Of a stretch of DNA of 64,000 nt, positions 1-11,225 are shown in pieces. Origin of the DNA: Amphimallon solstitiale (taxonomy: Eukaryota > Arthropoda > Insecta > Coleoptera > Scarabaeidae); the NCBI GenBank assembly GCA_963170755.1, contig OY720675.1, forward strand, positions 250,800,744-250,864,743, given 5' to 3'. The notes below the pieces were generated by a model. That model ran no database searches. It was not told where the DNA came from and was given only the letters and a program-made list of their open reading frames with translations. Within the stretch, counting starts at the first letter, position 1, and every line of letters begins with the position of its first letter. The translations under genes and the position numbers were made by a program.

Positions 1-2
1 CA

Positions 3-206
3 AACAAAAGACTGAATGAAGCGCTTGATCGAAACGATTTACAAGAAGTGAGAATTGCTCAAACCATGCTAGAAGGTTATCGGAAAATGAAAGCTAAAGA
101 AAAGACTGGTATGGATCGTCTTCAAGAAATGGAGAATAACTTGGTTCTTAAGAGAACTAAGTTGATGGAGAAATGCGTCAATAATGTGAAGAGATTCAAG
201 AAATGA
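3..206 (+). CDS. C-terminal end of an unidentified charged protein
   Basis: An open frame enters from the left edge and runs 67 codons to a TGA at 204-206. The peptide is rich in Lys, Glu, Arg and Met (motifs MLEGYRKMKAKEKTG and RLQEMENNLVLKRTK), as expected for an amphipathic helix or coiled coil. No start is visible, so this is the last exon or 3' end of a longer gene. An AATAAA lies about 110 bases downstream. A Harbinger transposase remnant follows, so it may be part of a mobile element (for example a Myb/SANT accessory ORF) rather than a host gene. I do not recognise the family. Confidence 0.5.
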   Translation, partial: NKRLNEALDRNDLQEVRIAQTMLEGYRKMKAKEKTGMDRLQEMENNLVLKRTKLMEKCVNNVKRFKK

Positions 207-314
207 TTTCAAAAAAAAATATTTTTTTAATTTTTATTATCTTTTATTTAGTTACGTATAGATTTTTTTAATTTTTTGTTACTTGAATGGAGTTTCTTAT
301 TTTTTGTTCTATTT

Positions 315-320
315 AAATAA
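315..320 (+). terminator. Polyadenylation signal AATAAA
   Basis: An AATAAA hexamer lies downstream of the TGA at 204-206, followed by a T-rich stretch. It is a plausible 3' end for the partial gene at the left edge. Between it and the Harbinger remnant (350-480) there are several imperfect copies of a GTCAGATTT word and no gene. Confidence 0.4.
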
Positions 321-481
321 ATGGTATTTTTATCAAAATTTGTGTTTATTATTTCCACACAAAATACTCATTAAAATTCGAATCAATTGATGAGATTTTA
401 GTCAGATTTCAGTCAGATTTTCTTCACATTTAGTCAGATTTATCAGATTTTTTATTAAATATTACGCTGGAAGCCCTGCAT

Positions 482-905
482 GTATTTGTGGCTGATGCAG
501 CTTTCCCATTATCTGAACACATTATAAAACCATACCCTCTCCGGAATATGAATCACCACCAACGAATATTTAATTTATAGATTAAGTAGAGCCTGGAGAG
601 TTGTTGAGAATGCCTTTGGTATTTTAGCAAACCGGTTTAGAATTTTTCTGACAACAATTCAGTTAAGTCCTGAAAAGGTGCAAGCTATCACATTGGCTTG
701 TTGCGCCTTACATAATTATTTAAGAACAGAGTGCTCTATCTTTGTGCAAGCAGATGAGAAAATAGACGACAAATTTAATTTTATTTATCATCTACAGAGT
801 CAAGCAGGAAATAGGGCAAGGGGTTCTGCATTAGAAATTAGAGACGAATTTAAAGAATATGTTAATAATGAAGGAAGTGTACCGTGGCAGGATGATTTAA
901 TTTGA
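482..905 (+). pseudogene. PIF/Harbinger (HARBI1-like) transposase, C-terminal third, frameshifted
   Basis: The frame starting VFVADAAFPLSEHIIKPYPL contains the second catalytic Asp region of the DDE_Tnp_4 family (usually GDxAFPL). One extra T near 578 shifts the frame, after which the family motif YRLSRAWRVVENAFGILANR continues, followed by ITLACCALHNYL, and ends at a TGA at 903-905. The N-terminal two thirds, including the first Asp, are absent, so this is a relic. A convergent MADF gene lies just downstream on the other strand, the usual two-gene layout of animal Harbinger elements, where the MADF/Myb protein assists DNA binding and nuclear import. Confidence 0.85.
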
Positions 906-1045
906 ACAATTTAATATCAAGGTTGTTTGGATATATTTCTCTTTGTAATAAAATAAAATAAAGCCAGAATTTATATACATACTTTTTATTTATTATATTA
1001 TATTATATTTTATTTCAAACATATAGTCATTTGCAAAATGCTCTT

Positions 1046-1781
1046 AATTAAAAACTCACATAGCCAATGTATCTATATTATCTAATTCTTTTGTTGGTTG
1101 ATGTAATTCCTCCAACAATCTTGAGGCCTTCACCAGAACATCATTTGCTGTGTCACTCTCCTCTTTGTCCCTTTACCGTTTAATAGAGCTCTTTGAGGAG
1201 GTGAACGGTCTACTTGATGTGGGACTCATGACATCCAGTGGTACATCATCGGTGGCAGCTGCTTCTATTGTATCCCAAATAATGGTGTCATCTTACTGAT
1301 CATCCTGTAAATAATTTTAATATAAAGAATGAATATATAGGAAACAAGATCAATGTATGTCTTAACATTAACTTTACCAACCGTTAATTTCAAAGGTTCA
1401 TCTTCAACATCAGCTTGTGTGAGGTTCGATTCGCTTTCCCTTGTTTTATGCCCACTCCGAAGAAAGTTTAGTAATTCAAAACACCACAACTTTGGTTGAT
1501 AAATCTGGCTCGTACTTGCACCGCTGCTCTCGCTTTTTTTAATTAAATTTAATTCTTTAAAATATTGAGTACGCAGACCATTAATTTTTTTTTTTAATGT
1601 CTGCTGTGGGAACATCAATATTTAATATCGCATTAAGTTCACCCTTGATTTGTTGCAGCAATGACTCTCGTCTACTTTTATTTTTGTATGCAGGGTCGCT
1701 TACATTGTACAGATCAGGGTACCTTTCATACAACATTATTAATCTTGCTGTCTGTTCCCTGGTAAATGTAAATGTAGACAT
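1046..1781 (-). pseudogene. MADF-domain accessory protein of the Harbinger element, broken
   Basis: Reading leftward from an ATG at 1781, the product starts MSTFTFTREQTARLIMLYER and continues through the MADF fold: helix 1 RYPDLYNVSDPAYKN, then after a frameshift in an A-run near 1585-1595 the second half KKKINGLRTQYFKEL and YQPKLWCFELLNFLRSG. A GTAAAG donor near 1380 and a TTTACAG acceptor near 1303 define an intron. The last exon (to 1046) ends in a BESS-like tail, ASRLLEELHQPTKELDNI, with one in-frame TAA. MADF proteins bind DNA in Adf-1 style. The pairing with the convergent Harbinger transposase indicates its origin; the frameshift and stop make it non-functional. Confidence 0.8.
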
Positions 1782-2040
1782 CTACAAAACACAACAACTT
1801 TTAGTATTAATGTTTTACTACATTTAATATTATACTTACTTTTAATGAATAAAATCAATTCCTTTTTTTCTTTGTAAAATTTTAAGAATTCAAAATTCTT
1901 TTGCAGACGCAGCCAAATGCACATGCACGACCATAGTGCTGACGCGTACGTAAACAAAGAGACCGAAATAAATAGTTGGTATCTAACATAAAAATGTAAA
2001 AGTTAAAACTTACTAGAAAATTGACGAAATTTTAGAACAT

Positions 2041-2163
2041 GTTCTAATTCATGAATTAGTTCACCAACTAATTCATGAACTGGAATTGACGTCGATCTTT
2101 GTATTACACTCATCAATTTTTGTTCATGAACTAATTCATGAATAAATTCATGAATTAATTGAC
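2041..2163. repeat. Cluster of TTCATGAA palindromes with a perfect hairpin
   Basis: At about 2049-2080 a perfect inverted repeat has 14-base arms (TTCATGAATTAGTT) and a 4-base loop. Three further TTCATGAA-centred words follow up to 2160. The cluster lies just upstream of the MADF gene, where the right end of the Harbinger element should be, so it may be subterminal transposase-binding sequence. That link is inference. Confidence 0.6.
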
Positions 2164-2878
2164 AGATGTAAAACAAGCTTTATGAAGTTTTTCAATAATT
2201 CCGTTAAGGTGCCTCCGGAGACTCCACTGCATTTATATTTATATTAATTACTTTAAAAGAAATTCAATAAAAACCGATTTCCAGCGGCGTCCTTCAGGGA
2301 CGCATATCTCCGTAGGAGGGGCCTGTAGGATAATTTTTTATAGGAACTTGTCATCTTATTTGTTCATGTTCTATCTGCATCCAAGAGATTTCCCACATTT
2401 TCCCGGACAGCCTGTATATTTTAAACTTTAATTTATCATTTGTTTACATGTTTTTTCTTTACTTTTTATTATCTTTTGTTTTGTTATAGGTTTTTTTAGG
2501 TTTTGTATAAACACATTATTTCATCTCCTAATAATTGCCAAGAATATAAAATGCTCTACGTATGCAAAAATATCAGCCAAACAATAATGAAGAAAACGCA
2601 ATATACATTTTCTAAGTACATGTGTATATCAATCTCAATAGTAGAAATTTATATGAAACTGAACATATAGTACACAATATCCACATTATTCAATATGTGT
2701 GAGGGTATTATTCCTGAAAGTTAGAGATGGATACTAGTTTAATCGGACTGAATTTTTTGTGGAAACCTTTTTTTTGCAACTAAATGTACATTGATTTTTC
2801 GGTGCTTTTGAACAAGAAATACTGTAAGTGGCCTTATTTTTTTCTAGCCTGATGAAGTCCCATTTAACAGGTTGATAC
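2164..2878. other. AT-rich stretch without a recognisable gene
   Basis: No coding region stands out. A GC-richer patch at 2210-2340 with CTCCGGAGAC and CGTAGGAGGGG, and the word ACAGCCTGTATATT near 2408, resemble transposon termini but I could not pair them with a partner end. Confidence 0.4.
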
Positions 2879-3290
2879 GTGTGTACTATAATGGCTTACG
2901 AATTTCAATCTGCATCTGGTGTTCCGCAAGGATCTAATCTAGCACCATTGTTATTCATAGTCTTCATTGACGATCTAGTAGAAAATTTCTTTGCACTGAT
3001 GACATTACAATCTACTCTGCTATTGCTACTCCGACTAGTGTTAATACGTTGCAATTTTTATTATATCACCCTCACTCGTAAGTCAGGTTGTATCTCTTAG
3101 ACATGCAGCACTACAAAATATTTATAATGCTACAGGCTTCTAGGAGTCCAGAATTTATTTTGCGATGATCCAAATATGTCAGTAAATCTCTACTGTGTGC
3201 CTTCATCATGAGTAAATTGGAATATCCTACGATAGTATCCTCAGCCTATTATAAGATTTCTTAGAATGTTGGTGTACAGTTATAGAAGTA
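2879..3290 (+). pseudogene. LINE reverse transcriptase scrap
   Basis: The peptide SGVPQGSNLAPLLFIVFIDD is the conserved palm motif of Jockey/CR1-type non-LTR reverse transcriptases. The next motif survives only after a frameshift, as FALMT.. in place of the expected F-A-D-D box (the bases GCACTGATGACATTACAAT still encode ADDIT in another frame). A weak LEYPTIV segment follows near 3217. Stops and frameshifts are frequent. The hAT element at 3307 inserted at its right end. Confidence 0.7.
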
Positions 3291-3354
3291 GTTTGATGTA
3301 CCAGGGCAGTGGCGGCTCGGGGTGGTTCACATAGGGAGTGCATAATTTCAAAAT

Positions 3355-4135
3355 TAAAAAATGAGGTGTGGCCACCACACTACTTTCTTATACGTATGAA
3401 AGTGTTACTTCCGGTCCGAATTTTGAAATTTCATTTGTACAAAAAATATTCCAAATCCAACTCTAAATACTTTTGTACTCTTCATAAATATATATAGAAT
3501 GCATAATTTACGACATATTTTGCAAAAAATCGTTATTCGGTAAGAGTAGAAGTGTTACTTCCGGTCCGAATTTTGAATTTTTTTTTATACAAAAGATATT
3601 TAAAAATACGTTCTAAATACTTTTATACTGATAATTTACCTGCCTAGAAAGCATGACTTGCGTGATATTCGCAAAAAACTGATTTTCGATAAGAGTAAAA
3701 GACCTACTTCTGGTCGGAATTTCGAAAAACTTTATTAATACAATTTTTCTCAAATTTAATTTTGAGTACATTTGAATTCCTTATAAATTTGTTTAAACTT
3801 AGTAATTGACGAAATATTTGCAAAATTCGATTTTTTCACTGAAGTAAACTACTACTTCCGGTCTACCGATTTTACTGAAAAACTAATCAGATCTCAAGAG
3901 GGAGATTATATTCGTAAATACAAAATTTGAAATTGATATCTGTAGCGGTTTGATCGCTATCGTGGTCTCACACACACACACAGACAGAGAGAGAGAGAGA
4001 GAGAGACATTTTTTAAAAACCACTTTTTTGGTATCAGGGGACCTTAAAACGTGGACATCTGCAAAAATCTCGAGGTCGAAAATTTTCATCATCACAATAC
4101 TTCCTTATACTACGTATAAGAAAGTAAAAGTATAA
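3355..4135 (+). mobile_element. Nested tandem-repeat element (148-bp family, copy 1)
   Basis: It begins with AAATGAGGTGTGGCCACCACA and TTTCTTATACGTATG, holds four degenerate units of about 148 bp each marked by TACTTCCGGTCCGAATTTTG (starts near 3408, 3555, 3700, 3852), then a CA/GA microsatellite, and ends with the hairpin TTCCTTATAC-TAC-GTATAAGAAA followed by GTAAAAG. Other copies lie at 31083, 52880 (reverse) and 54180. No coding capacity is visible. The layout (short end signature, internal tandem repeats, microsatellite, 3' stem-loop) resembles non-autonomous Helentron/DINE-type elements. That class assignment is inference. Confidence 0.7.
3969..4009. repeat. (CA)n/(GA)n microsatellite
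   Basis: A CACACACACACAGACAGAGA run continues as pure GA inside the nested tandem-repeat element. The corresponding site in the copy at 31835-31850 is shorter and CA/GACA-rich. Confidence 0.9.
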
Positions 4136-4345
4136 TACAAGAACGCTTACCCAATCTTTATAAGTTTCACCGACATACTTTTCCAGACAGGTACTGTTCA
4201 TTGTACAGTTTGTTTTGAGGGAATAATAAATATAACACTACAGTTTGATTACATCTGACGATAAACGAAGTCCATTTTGCGTGTCTTTGACTTGCAGAAT
4301 AGTTCTATCACTTTTTCATTAAAATTTGGGAAATCATTTATAAAT

Positions 4346-4878
4346 TCAATTAAAAACCGGTGCTGCTTCGATGTGATCTCTGAGCGATTTATCTAATTCT
4401 GCCGTAAAATTTATCAATTCCCGAAAAATACCCTTGGTATTCGACGTTTGCCGTTCATCATGACCCCGAAGTGCCAGTTCAAACGCGCCACAAAATCTAA
4501 TGCAATTTATTATTGAATTTAACACATGCCTATTTTTTGTTACCTGTTCATTGTGTTGTTGAACTGCTTTTCTAGATGATGATCTAAAACATTCTGAATG
4601 TTATTTTTTCCTAACATTCTTAGACTAAATATATTTTTCAAATGCCCTTCGGAATTTTCATGTTTCGTAATTTTAGCACTAAGATGAATTAAGTCTTTTA
4701 TTCCGTTCTTTGACCAAGACGGTTCACCACCAAACAAAAGACACGGAAAACAAAACAAAGTATTTTTAATTTCACACCCACAAATCCAGTCATTTTTCTG
4801 ATAAATATTCATTTTGAATTTTCTTATAACGTCTTTACCTTTAACAGATTGTTTATTTCCTAAACATAATTGAGGCAT
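4346..4878 (-). pseudogene. hAT transposase, N-terminal TTF zinc-finger part
   Basis: From the ATG at 4878 the frame carries the TTF-type (ZMYM1-like) zinc finger of hAT transposases: WICGCEIKNTLFCFPCLLFG and then SKITKHE-type and HLKN spacing (residues about 30-85). Past a stop near 4540 the same protein continues: a VLNSIINCIRFCGAFELALR segment followed by the family hallmark RGHDE and GIFRELINFTAELD, to a TGA at 4346. The catalytic core is missing, probably lost when the tandem-repeat element inserted or through later deletion. Confidence 0.85.
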
Positions 4879-5358
4879 CGGCCGTTTAAGATTTTTATTG
4901 CGATTTTTTCATCATACGTTAACCGCGAAAACGTGTTATTATGCATCGCAGACACGAAATTCATCTTACAACAGCGTTGAGCCGACGGGAATCTTGCTCA
5001 CATGCTATGTATTATACGATATGGAACTAGAACAAAATACAGTTCTCCCCACCTTCAATGTAATGTTTAATGGCTTAACGCAGCAACAGTAGCGCTTGCA
5101 CATGGGTATGTTTCTCTCGGTGGAAGGGGTCTTTACATCCGTGCGCTGTTAGTCTTAGTCGTCATTATATCTATGACTACGATCGGTGCATGTAGGTTGT
5201 TTCGCGTGCCGTACACGCCACGTTCCTGTTCAATAACAATGAATACGTAATAAATAAATACTTTCACAGTTAGTCGCCGCTTGGTTTGTTTTGTTTCAAA
5301 ATTCCAGGGGGTGCAATTGCTGACTTGCTCTCATTAAAGAGCCGCCACTGTACCAGGG

Positions 5359-6483
5359 CCCCTTTTTACCATTGTGTGAACATAAAGTGGTCTGTTTGCG
5401 TGATTTGTTACAATCCCCACTTTGTATTTTTATTAAATATTTCTGATACATATATTTTTTACAGGATCGCCAATGGAAATCTACCACAGCAGGCTTATTC
5501 AGCAAATTGCAACAATAACAATGTCAATGGTAAAAAGAAGAAATAATTTGGAATAGGATTCAATTTGAATGCGATAAAAAGTATTAATGATTAAAAAAAA
5601 AGGAAGAAAGAAAACGGTTATATTAAATAAAGGAAAACTTAAAATAATAAACTGCAAACTGCCATGATCCACTCTGTTCACACACTCCAAAATATTATAT
5701 GTTATTTTATTTAATTTTTTTATACTTAGGCCTAAGAGAGCATATATTATATATATATTTTATTATTTTTTTATTTGATTCTTCGATAATCTATTTTATA
5801 AATGTACTTTATTATTTAACAAGACGATAATTAATTATTATTATTGTTATTTCTTCATCTCTATATATTTATATGTTTATCATTCACATCTACCACTGTG
5901 TTTTTTTTTTAAATATGTTACAAGATATTTATATATTTAATTAAGACAAGATTGACTTAGAGGAACATATATTCGTATATAAGAAAATTGAAACTAAGTA
6001 AGATAACGAACGAATTTTAATCGAGATAAAATTGATGAAAAAAGAGGATAAAAAAAAGTTCGGAGTTGATATTATATAAAAAAAAAATAGTGCCAAGATA
6101 TATTTCTTTAATTAATTTTTTGTTTTTAATTAAAAATGTGCCAGCAACGTATAGATTTACATAATGTTATTATAACATGTTTTTTGCATGTTAAAGCCGA
6201 AGAAAAAAGTTTGCTATAATGTTTCAGAAACAATAAAATGTATATTTAACATGGAAAATTATCCAGAAGCATCCTTGTGTGATTCAGAAATATATTTGAT
6301 CAAACAAAAAAATATAATTATTATTCGATCCAATTTTTCACCAAAGAGATGAAAAGACGGAAGACGACGACATTTTAATAGTCAATCCATTCATATTGAT
6401 TTTTAAAAACACTTAAATTATAAATTGTTAATGGTAAGTTTTCCGTTTCATGTGTTTGAGTGTTTTGTCAAAATTTGAATGTT
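5359..6483. other. Very AT-rich stretch, no gene seen
   Basis: Long A and T runs and many stops in all frames. Short ORFs here have no recognisable motif. I see no paired repeats. Confidence 0.5.
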
Positions 6484-6549
6484 TCGATGTAGCGTATATA
6501 CCCTAAATCATCTGTTAACCAATAACCAATAATTAGTTGTAATCGCTAA

Positions 6550-7089
6550 CCTGCAGGAATTTTTTGGAATATATTTTTTTTTAATCATTATGTGCTTTGG
6601 GATTCCCCTGTTAATAGAATACAGCTCCTGCTGTAAATAAATATAAAATCGCTGCACAAAATCGGTTGGATTCCTAAAACATTGCTGCGAAAGTCGCTTG
6701 CGCATTTGCTTTTTGCAAATGCGGCACCCACCTTGCGCAGAGCTTTCGCATCCCTAATTCTTCGATGAGATGTTTTGCACCCTTTCTTCCGATATCCCCA
6801 CGGTCTCGGCTATCACTCACATTCACATGCCTATTGTTCAACACGATATCGTGCACCTTTTCGATGTTTTCCGAAGAATTTTATGACCGCACGATATTCA
6901 GTTTATCCATTTTTACGAAAAACACGGAATACGTCTACTGCGAAAATTCGTGTAAACAAACTACTCGACAGAACAATTTCAAACTTGTCATACGAACTAA
7001 TGACAGGTGCACGCAGGCATGAATCATAAATTTTTGCTGATTGGAACGCCATCTCTGTGTCAGGCCGAGAATTTTTCACCTTACCCTCC
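6550..7089 (-). pseudogene. mariner transposase fragment (same family as 42293 copy)
   Basis: Reading leftward from an AGGAGGGTAAGGTGAAAAAT terminus at about 7089, the sequence matches the left end of the mariner at 42293 in opposite orientation. Recognisable protein pieces are HDIVLNNRHVNVS, an HTH piece ending LGMRKLCARWVPHL, and RNPTDFVQRF. The QDN and PYSPDLAP catalytic segments are missing, so it is a truncated relic of about 540 bp. Confidence 0.8.
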
Positions 7090-7525
7090 TAGTGCTTAGT
7101 AATTGGCTCCGGCAGTGTTAGTCATTTAGACATTAATAATTTTTCCCCAACAAAATAGGTTTCAAAATAGAGCTTCTACGTTTTCTAGTATATTAACATA
7201 CGAAATACAAATTTAAGTACTCAGAATTAATATTTTAATGTCTGGCTGTTTTTTTTTTTTGGGCAATTTTTATTGACTTGCTAATTTGTGCGCCATCACT
7301 AATGGAGTCAATTACATTTTTGTTCTTAAATTTCATGTTGTGATTCTCTTTCAAATACAATTTTGTATTTTTATCGATATGAATGGATGGACAGTGAATT
7401 TGTTATAAAGTGTCATGATATTACTGTTATAATTATTACTGTTAATTGTGTACGTTGATAATGTTCATCTGTGGTATAATGTAACAGATTTTTGTAAAGA
7501 AAGATAATGAAAAAAAGTATTTCAA

Positions 7526-7549
7526 TTATTGATTGATTGATTGATTAAT
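7526..7549. repeat. (GATT)n microsatellite
   Basis: About four copies of TTGA/GATT in a row, then AT-rich sequence. Confidence 0.7.
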
Positions 7550-7743
7550 AAAGTCAAATAATATATACATACATATTTATTTTAAATGATTATATTACAC
7601 AATTGGATATAATGTATTTGAATATTTTTGATTCTGTCCAAAGCCGATAACGAAAACGTTGTTTTATTCAAATGGTACAAATATATATTAATAAATTGAT
7701 TTTAAAATAAAATTCCTGTTTTTTCTTTTGCCGTATCCAGGTA

Positions 7744-7905
7744 CAGTAAACGCCAAATAAGATGGCGAGCGGTGAGAATGCGCTGTAGTCGTTTTTAAAA
7801 ACGCGTACACCCACTTACTGAAGACTATCCAATAATGTCAGAGTATATTTGCTAATACTGCGCGGACTTACTGCCACCGCTTGCCATCTTATTTGGCGTT
7901 TAGTG
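7744..7905. mobile_element. 162-bp MITE with TA target duplication
   Basis: The ends are CAGTAAACGCCAAATAAGAT at the left and the reverse complement of CACTAAACGCCAAATAAGAT at the right. The arms match over about 33 bp with two or three mismatches, and TA flanks both sides (7742-7743 and 7906-7907). The interior is too short to code. Size, ends and TA duplication fit a Tc1/mariner-type MITE. Confidence 0.88.
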
Positions 7906-7946
7906 TACTAATTTCTTGAAAACTAATGTTTCCCCTATCCATCATT

Positions 7947-8545
7947 ATAAAGTTCTCTTATAATTTATTCGATATATGTAGTTTCGCTTTCTATACATAT
8001 ATGCATTTCGCGGTTTACTATTCAGTGTGTCATTAGATAATGAAATCTAGTCTATGTACTACCAATAAAGCAAATAGTTATTGTTGAGTATTGAATATAT
8101 TATGTAATTTAGTAGACAATTCCTTTTAACTTTTATTACCTCTCATTCCTTTTACACAGATATAAGCATATTTAGCTGAGCTGTTGTTAACGTGATTAAT
8201 GGTTAATCATTTTATTTTTTCGAAATAACAGACGCATACTTCCCAGCTCGTAAAACATATTCTAAAATTTTGGACGGCGCTGTAAGTATAAAACGTAAAA
8301 GTATATAAAAATTAAGATGTAATAATGTGCGTACTCAATTCATAGTTAACTAAAATACAATTTTAGAACATTTTAAAAATCAATAAGTATAATATGTAAG
8401 TATAGTTGTTAATAAAAAACAATAAACATCAAATATTAATAATTTCAAGTAGTCAAATTCCCAATTATTTTCAGTGAAATATGCTTTTCAATAAAGTTCT
8501 CTTATAATTTTTATTCGATGGATGTAGTTTCACTCTCTACAATTA
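7947..8545. repeat. Pair of about 50-bp direct repeats, 544 bp apart
   Basis: The segments at 7947-8000 and 8491-8545 both read ATAAAGTTCTCTTATAATTT, then TATTCGAT.TATGTAGTTTC and TCTCTA, with a few differences. The 490 bp between them is AT-rich with no gene. They may be ends of a small solo-LTR-like or duplicated intergenic unit; the origin is unknown. Confidence 0.6.
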
Positions 8546-9092
8546 GATGTCTGGGCAGCATTTTTAATTTCTTTTTTACTACATTTATTAACTGTCTCCA
8601 AATTCTTTTTCTAAAAGATCCTCTCATAAAAGCAGAAGTTACGAAACAGATATACTTCTTTCAAAAAAAAATAAATTACTAGATTAACGTAATTTTAGAA
8701 TCAAAAAATACAAGTTTTCTGCAATGAATTCACACACATTTAGGTCCCCATTATACGATGTCGCCACATACTCCATTTTATTTTCAAAATATTCATATTT
8801 AGTAATTATCTTCATTTAAAAATAGGTTTGTAAATATCAAACAAAGTTTAACGAATTTAACATCGTGAATAAAAATCCTTCATTTATTAATATTGTCAAT
8901 TCAAAATTTCTACTTGTCCATTTCACATGTCATGTCATAATATGAGACTGATTCGAATGTATATTATTATTAAAAACGTCTACTTTACCGGCTATCGTGA
9001 AGTCTCTTGAATATGGCCGTAGTGACAAGCTGTGTGGTGCTATAACCAGTGTTTTTATGTTGTTTACATGTGAATTTTCATGGACCTGAACC

Positions 9093-9177
9093 ATGGCAGA
9101 TTTAAATATAGACATATCCAGGTTACCTGAGGATGTTCGTGAAAAATTGGCCGAATTGGACTTGGAACTCTCTGAAG
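9093..9177 (+). CDS. DIP2: DIP2 homologue, first coding exon
   Basis: The ATG at 9093 sits in a strong context (ACCATGGC). The 28 codons read MADLNIDISRLPEDVREKLA then ELDLELSE, followed by a G and the donor GGTAAGTG. This is the N-terminus of the DMAP1-binding domain of disco-interacting protein 2, where LAEL-LELSEG followed by a D-I-T-Q-K-G-Y motif is near-invariant in animals. The phase-1 donor after LSE fits the expected Gly. DIP2 proteins carry two adenylate-forming domains after this region and act in neuronal and lipid-related functions; none of that is in view. The next exon was not found in the remaining 54.8 kb, so intron 1 is very long or the scaffold is rearranged. Confidence 0.85.
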
Positions 9178-10889
9178 GTAAGTGAAATTCGAAAAGGCCT
9201 CCACTGTCGCACCGTGTCCCCTGTAGTACATTCTAATCGATAATTTTTTTTTTGGTTGCAAAAAAACACAAGAATGCCCTATCGGATTATTCAATTTTTA
9301 TCTTAAAATAACTTTAAAATGTCAGAGGAGTCCTATTCAAAAATAAACCGATCGATTCCTGTGACAGTTTACGGTTAATTCTGATATAGGTACAGAAGTG
9401 AATTAACACCTTCATTCAAATTAATACAAAACAGTTACGAAAATATTTATTGTTTGTGTCGCGGAAACCATTGGGGGTATATTTTTCCCCTATTGTTATC
9501 GCACCTGTATCCGATATAGTGAAAGACACCTGTATGAATTGTTTATGGTTTTCATAATCGAGTTTTTTTTTTAATTATTTAAGTTAGGTACCCATTTTTC
9601 GTGCAATCTTATCTAGACTGTTCATAGTCAGATATTAAATTTCTGTATTTTATTACGTTTTTTTACGTGACGAAAAATGTATGATGTTAATTATTTTTTT
9701 TTTTTGAAGTGTGACTAGCCTTTCTTGTATTTTTTCTGTTCACAAAGGTGAGTCATTGCCTGGAATTTGTAAGTTGTTTTCTTCGGACGTTGTCCTGGAG
9801 GCATTTCTTACATGCGTGTAGGTATTGGCGCTAATAACCACCCTACTAACAATAACAGAAATGACTCAGATCATCTTAATATGATGTTCTAACATAAATA
9901 ACACTGAAGCATTGAGAACAAAATATAATGACATATAATTAAGCGAGGATTATTAGTACGCACTTAAAATACAAGTACGTCTAAGACAAGTTGAAACAAC
10001 ATTCTCTAAAAATAACGTGGAAATTACATGCCTTCTTATTTTGATTCTTATATGATTTTATCTAATAATAGAAAAGTCTCTAGGCAGAAACCATAGAGGT
10101 AGGCTACGATAAGATCCGAGTTTTCCTGCTCTTCATCGACTACGTTTCTTAGATTTAATTTCCGATAATGTTTCATGTCATTCATATCAATAATGAATTT
10201 TTTAATTGTAGAAATAGTTATTGGTATACGCAAGAATAAAATATTGATGAATGAGTAACATTTTTGGCGCCCTGGGGTTGCTAAATTTCCCACCGACCAC
10301 TCGAATTTTGGTATATAGGTATTTGGCACGCTTAAAATAACAATGACATTCATTGTTGAAATAAAACATTTATTTATATTTTTCAATGTTGTTAATTACA
10401 TTTAAATACTATGTCTACACATTTTCAGTGTGTCTAAAAATCTTGTTTAAAAAACATTTCTATCGGGGGTTTAAAATAAGGAAACCTTTATAATACGGTC
10501 ATCAGAAGAAAGACCTTGCTTGCAGAACCACATTAAAGAAATAAAATTGCAAAGCACGTCCAGTTTGAGCTCTTCTTAGGGCCGAAAAAGGTTGCTGCAG
10601 TGCAGTTATAGTAGTTGAATCGTTTTGGCAACCGACATGCGCTACTAAATTAAAATGGCGACAAATTTGATATGTTGCAAAATATTATCGGTCAAGCAAT
10701 ATAACCTACAAAATTTTTTTCAGGACTGTCATAATAATAATGTTCATACACCTTTTGACATTTGTTATAACTTCATCCAAACAATATAAATTTATCAACA
10801 ATGCGTGATTACTACACTGAATCGCCAAGTATTAAAGAAAATATAGGTATAGAAAAGTAATATTTAATAACTTTATTTATACCTACTAT
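9178..10889. other. Intronic/intergenic stretch after DIP2 exon 1, no gene seen
   Basis: It begins with the GTAAGTG donor of DIP2 exon 1. A 112-codon frame on the - strand (10048-10386) has no recognisable motif and is probably chance. No repeat pairs were identified. Confidence 0.5.
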
Positions 10890-11225
10890 TCAATTTTGTA
10901 AAATGAAATGAATTTTTCGTGACCATTCTTCAACACAGAGATTTTTGGTTAAACCCAAATCCCGTATCAAATCATTCAGATCTGATTGAGTAATGAGATG
11001 GGGTTCGTCAGAAAGAACATACGTCAGATCAACATGAAAATGACACATTCAAAACATCGTTTATATCTTCCTCGACCGTGGAATTTGCAGAAGAATTTGA
11101 ATGCGTTGGAGAAGGAAGCTCACAATGAGTTCTGGATACATTGTGTTTATTTCTTCTTGAAAACCCTACAATTTTTTACGAGACAGAAGTAACAGTCCGT
11201 GACGTGATCTGCTGGTTCACGCCAA
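10890..11225 (-). pseudogene. Relic of an uncharacterised mobile-element protein family
   Basis: Reading leftward from about 11225 the peptide REPADHVTDCYFCLV appears, then after stops YVLSDEPHLITQSDLNDLIR and RDLGLTKNLCVEEWS. I know this combination (W-R-E-P.DH.TDCYFC then SDLNDLIRDL) from a widely repeated arthropod protein family of unknown class that behaves like mobile DNA. Several stops break it. The TE class is not known to me. Confidence 0.65.

Larger units (their letters stand above)
3307..5350 (-). mobile_element. hAT transposon with 8-bp target duplication, decayed
   Basis: The left terminus reads CAGTGGCGGCTC and the right terminus is its reverse complement GAGCCGCCACTG, a 12-bp inverted repeat typical of hAT elements. 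The flanks are TACCAGGG at 3299-3306 and TACCAGGG at 5351-5358, a perfect 8-bp target duplication, the hAT hallmark. Length is 2,044 bp, of which roughly 780 bp is a nested tandem-repeat element (3355-4135). The transposase fragment is on the - strand. The duplicated site falls at the end of a LINE scrap. Confidence 0.9.

Noticed and set aside
3355..4135. CRISPR-like array from the regular 148-bp units
   Set aside because: Units are head-to-tail degenerate copies without unique spacers, in eukaryotic DNA; this is a tandem-repeat transposon.
10048..10386. 112-codon frame on the - strand after DIP2 exon 1
   Set aside because: No recognised motif, hydrophobic Ile/Leu-rich composition typical of AT-rich chance ORFs, no splice or neighbour support.
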